DNA from: PVC group bacterium
GTDB lineage: Bacteria > Verrucomicrobiota > Kiritimatiellia > CAIKKV01 > PXCX01
DNA length: 7,648 nucleotides
NCBI GenBank assembly: GCA_003565195.1
Contig: PXCX01000232.1
Location: 1-7,648, forward strand
Direction: 5' to 3'
Shown piece after piece: positions 6,533-7,648 of the stretch. The notes under the pieces were generated by a model. It ran no database searches. It was given only the letters and a program-made list of their open reading frames with translations, and had not been told where the DNA came from. Numbering within the stretch: the first letter of the stretch is position 1; each line of letters starts with the position of its first letter. The position numbers were made by a program, and so were the translations under genes.

Positions 6533-7575
6533 CATCCCGAGAAAACCTTTTACGGGCGCTGCGATTCGAAGGGCCGGAGCGAATTCCCGTCCGATGCAGC
6601 CTTAACGCTGCCTGCTGGTACTATTACGAGCATGCCGATTTGTTCGACCTCATGGAAAGGCATCCTGTCCTATTCCCTGCTTTTCGACGGCCGACCGGGC
6701 AATATTCGCCGTCAATAAGACCCTGGCAGCGGGCCGGTCAACCCTATCGGGATCCATGGGGCTGCGTCTCGGAATCTTCCGAAGAAGGCATCAGCGGCGC
6801 GGTCTTCGAACACCCGCTGGCGGACTGGAGAGATTTCGCCGGATATCTGCCTCCGGATCCCTACGACACAAACGGACGGGGACCGCCGGGATCCATGAAC
6901 TGGGAAACCGAGGAGCGCATTCTCCGCCGGAGAAAACGCGAAGGCCGGTTAGCGGTCGGGGGTCTGCCTCACGGACACACCTTTCTGCGGCTACTGGACA
7001 TCCGGGGCTACGAGAACCTGATGTTTGACATGGCGGACGATGAGCCGCTCTTGCGGGAGCTGATCGGAATGATTGAATCGTTCAACCTCTATGTCGTGCG
7101 CCGATACATTGCAATGGATGTCGACCAGCTCGGTTATCCCGAAGACCTGGGCATGCAGCGGGGGCCGATGCTCTCTCCGGACCACTTCAGAAAATATATA
7201 AAACCCGTTTACGCGCGCCTGATATCCCCGGCGCGCGAAGCTGGAATCGTGGTACACATGCACAGCGACGGAGACGTGCGCGATCTGGCCGGCGATCTGC
7301 TCGATCTCGGAATCGATTGCCTGAACATTCAGGATCTGGTTAACGGCATCGACTGGATTCGCGACAATTTGAAAGGGCGGGTATGCATCGATCTGGATAT
7401 CGACCGCCAGGCGGTCGTAAGATTCGGCACGCCGAAAGCGATAGAGAAGCACATTCGAGAAGCGGTGAAAAAGCTGTCCGCTCCCGAGGGCGGATTAATG
7501 ATGACGGCCGGCATTTACCCTGGTATTCCTCTGGACAACCTACGGACACTGATGAATACACTGGAGAGTTTGTAA
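6529..7575 (+). CDS. Uroporphyrinogen-decarboxylase-like protein (URO-D superfamily), probably not in haem synthesis
   Basis: The product is 348 residues, about the usual length for the family, from a GTG start with AAGGAG 8 bases upstream. The opening TSRENLLRALRFEGPERIPV is characteristic of URO-D superfamily proteins related to the corrinoid methyltransferases MtaA and CmuA. Further landmarks are YPEDLGMQRGPMLSP (about 203-217), then KYIKPVYARL, and the VVHMHSDGDV segment (241-250) followed by LLDLGIDCLNIQD. In methyltransferase relatives the latter region is HxC followed later by Cys, giving a zinc site; here it reads H243-M-H245-S-D247-G-D249 with no Cys, so zinc-thiol methyltransfer is doubtful. 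The arginine-rich start of true haem-pathway HemE is not evident. It probably acts in the cytoplasm on a small metabolite. It sits directly after the GntR gene, linked by overlapping start and stop codons, so the two are very likely co-transcribed. Superfamily assignment is firm; the reaction is unknown. Confidence 0.85.
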   Translation: MTSRENLLRALRFEGPERIPVRCSLNAACWYYYEHADLFDLMERHPVLFPAFRRPTGQYSPSIRPWQRAGQPYRDPWGCVSESSEEGISGAVFEHPLADWRDFAGYLPPDPYDTNGRGPPGSMNWETEERILRRRKREGRLAVGGLPHGHTFLRLLDIRGYENLMFDMADDEPLLRELIGMIESFNLYVVRRYIAMDVDQLGYPEDLGMQRGPMLSPDHFRKYIKPVYARLISPAREAGIVVHMHSDGDVRDLAGDLLDLGIDCLNIQDLVNGIDWIRDNLKGRVCIDLDIDRQAVVRFGTPKAIEKHIREAVKKLSAPEGGLMMTAGIYPGIPLDNLRTLMNTLESL

Positions 7576-7584
7576 CACATGAAG

Positions 7585-7648
7585 GAAGGGCGTTGGCCGC
7601 TCGCCGAGCCGTAGGCTCTCTGAGCCGGAGGCTGGACGCGCCGCGGAC
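7585..7648 (+). repeat. Second copy of the GC-rich structured repeat, cut by the window end
   Basis: This copy starts 9 bases after the UroD-like stop codon and shares 49 identical bases (7595-7643) with the copy at 2587-2635. Just before these it reads GCGTTGG where the other copy reads GCGCGG, one substitution and one extra base, so its outer stem is weaker while both inner hairpins are intact. The long second hairpin of the full copy would lie past the window end. It follows a start-like ATG (7579) whose frame stops after 11 codons at a TAG inside the repeat. Confidence 0.85.

Overview
The window looks like an accessory region of a moderately GC-rich bacterium, most likely from the PVC group (Kiritimatiellota, Lentisphaerota or Verrucomicrobiota). 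That placement is inferred from gene content: an exported choice-of-anchor-Q-type beta-helix protein, a glycosidase-like TIM-barrel protein, a GntR/FCD regulator and a catabolic-type uroporphyrinogen-decarboxylase-like protein. There is no rRNA or marker gene to confirm it. All four intact genes are on the + strand. I found no tRNA, rRNA, CRISPR array or recognisable transposase.

Layout: a short leader with a small hairpin (1-120) precedes a 778-residue secreted protein made of two tandem copies of one beta-helix module (121-2457). A 436-base non-coding stretch follows (2458-2893). It holds a GC-rich structured repeat (about 2578-2696), an unusual mirror-like array of 8-base units (2783-2857) and a small hairpin (2866-2880). 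Next come a glycosyl-hydrolase-like protein with a beta-rich N-terminal half and a TIM-barrel-like C-terminal half (2894-5497), and then a stretch that looks like decayed gene fragments (5498-5712). A promoter carrying a perfect 14-bp palindrome between its -35 and -10 boxes (5731-5759) leads into a GntR-family regulator (5775-6509). An 8-codon coupled mini-ORF (6506-6532) links this to a UroD-like protein (6529-7575). A second copy of the GC-rich repeat starts 9 bases after the last stop codon and runs off the window end.

Working model (inference): the GntR regulator and the UroD-like gene form one transcription unit, probably autoregulated through the palindrome and tightly coupled in translation. 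The regulator may respond to a breakdown product of the material handled by the glycosidase-like protein, and the UroD-like protein may process a methylated or otherwise modified metabolite. The beta-helix protein is exported and may bind or act on polysaccharide, but it seems to be a separate unit. No complete new defence or mobile system is visible. The most unusual signals are the structured dispersed repeat, the 8-mer array with inverted arms, and the palindrome-in-promoter with the coupled mini-ORF.
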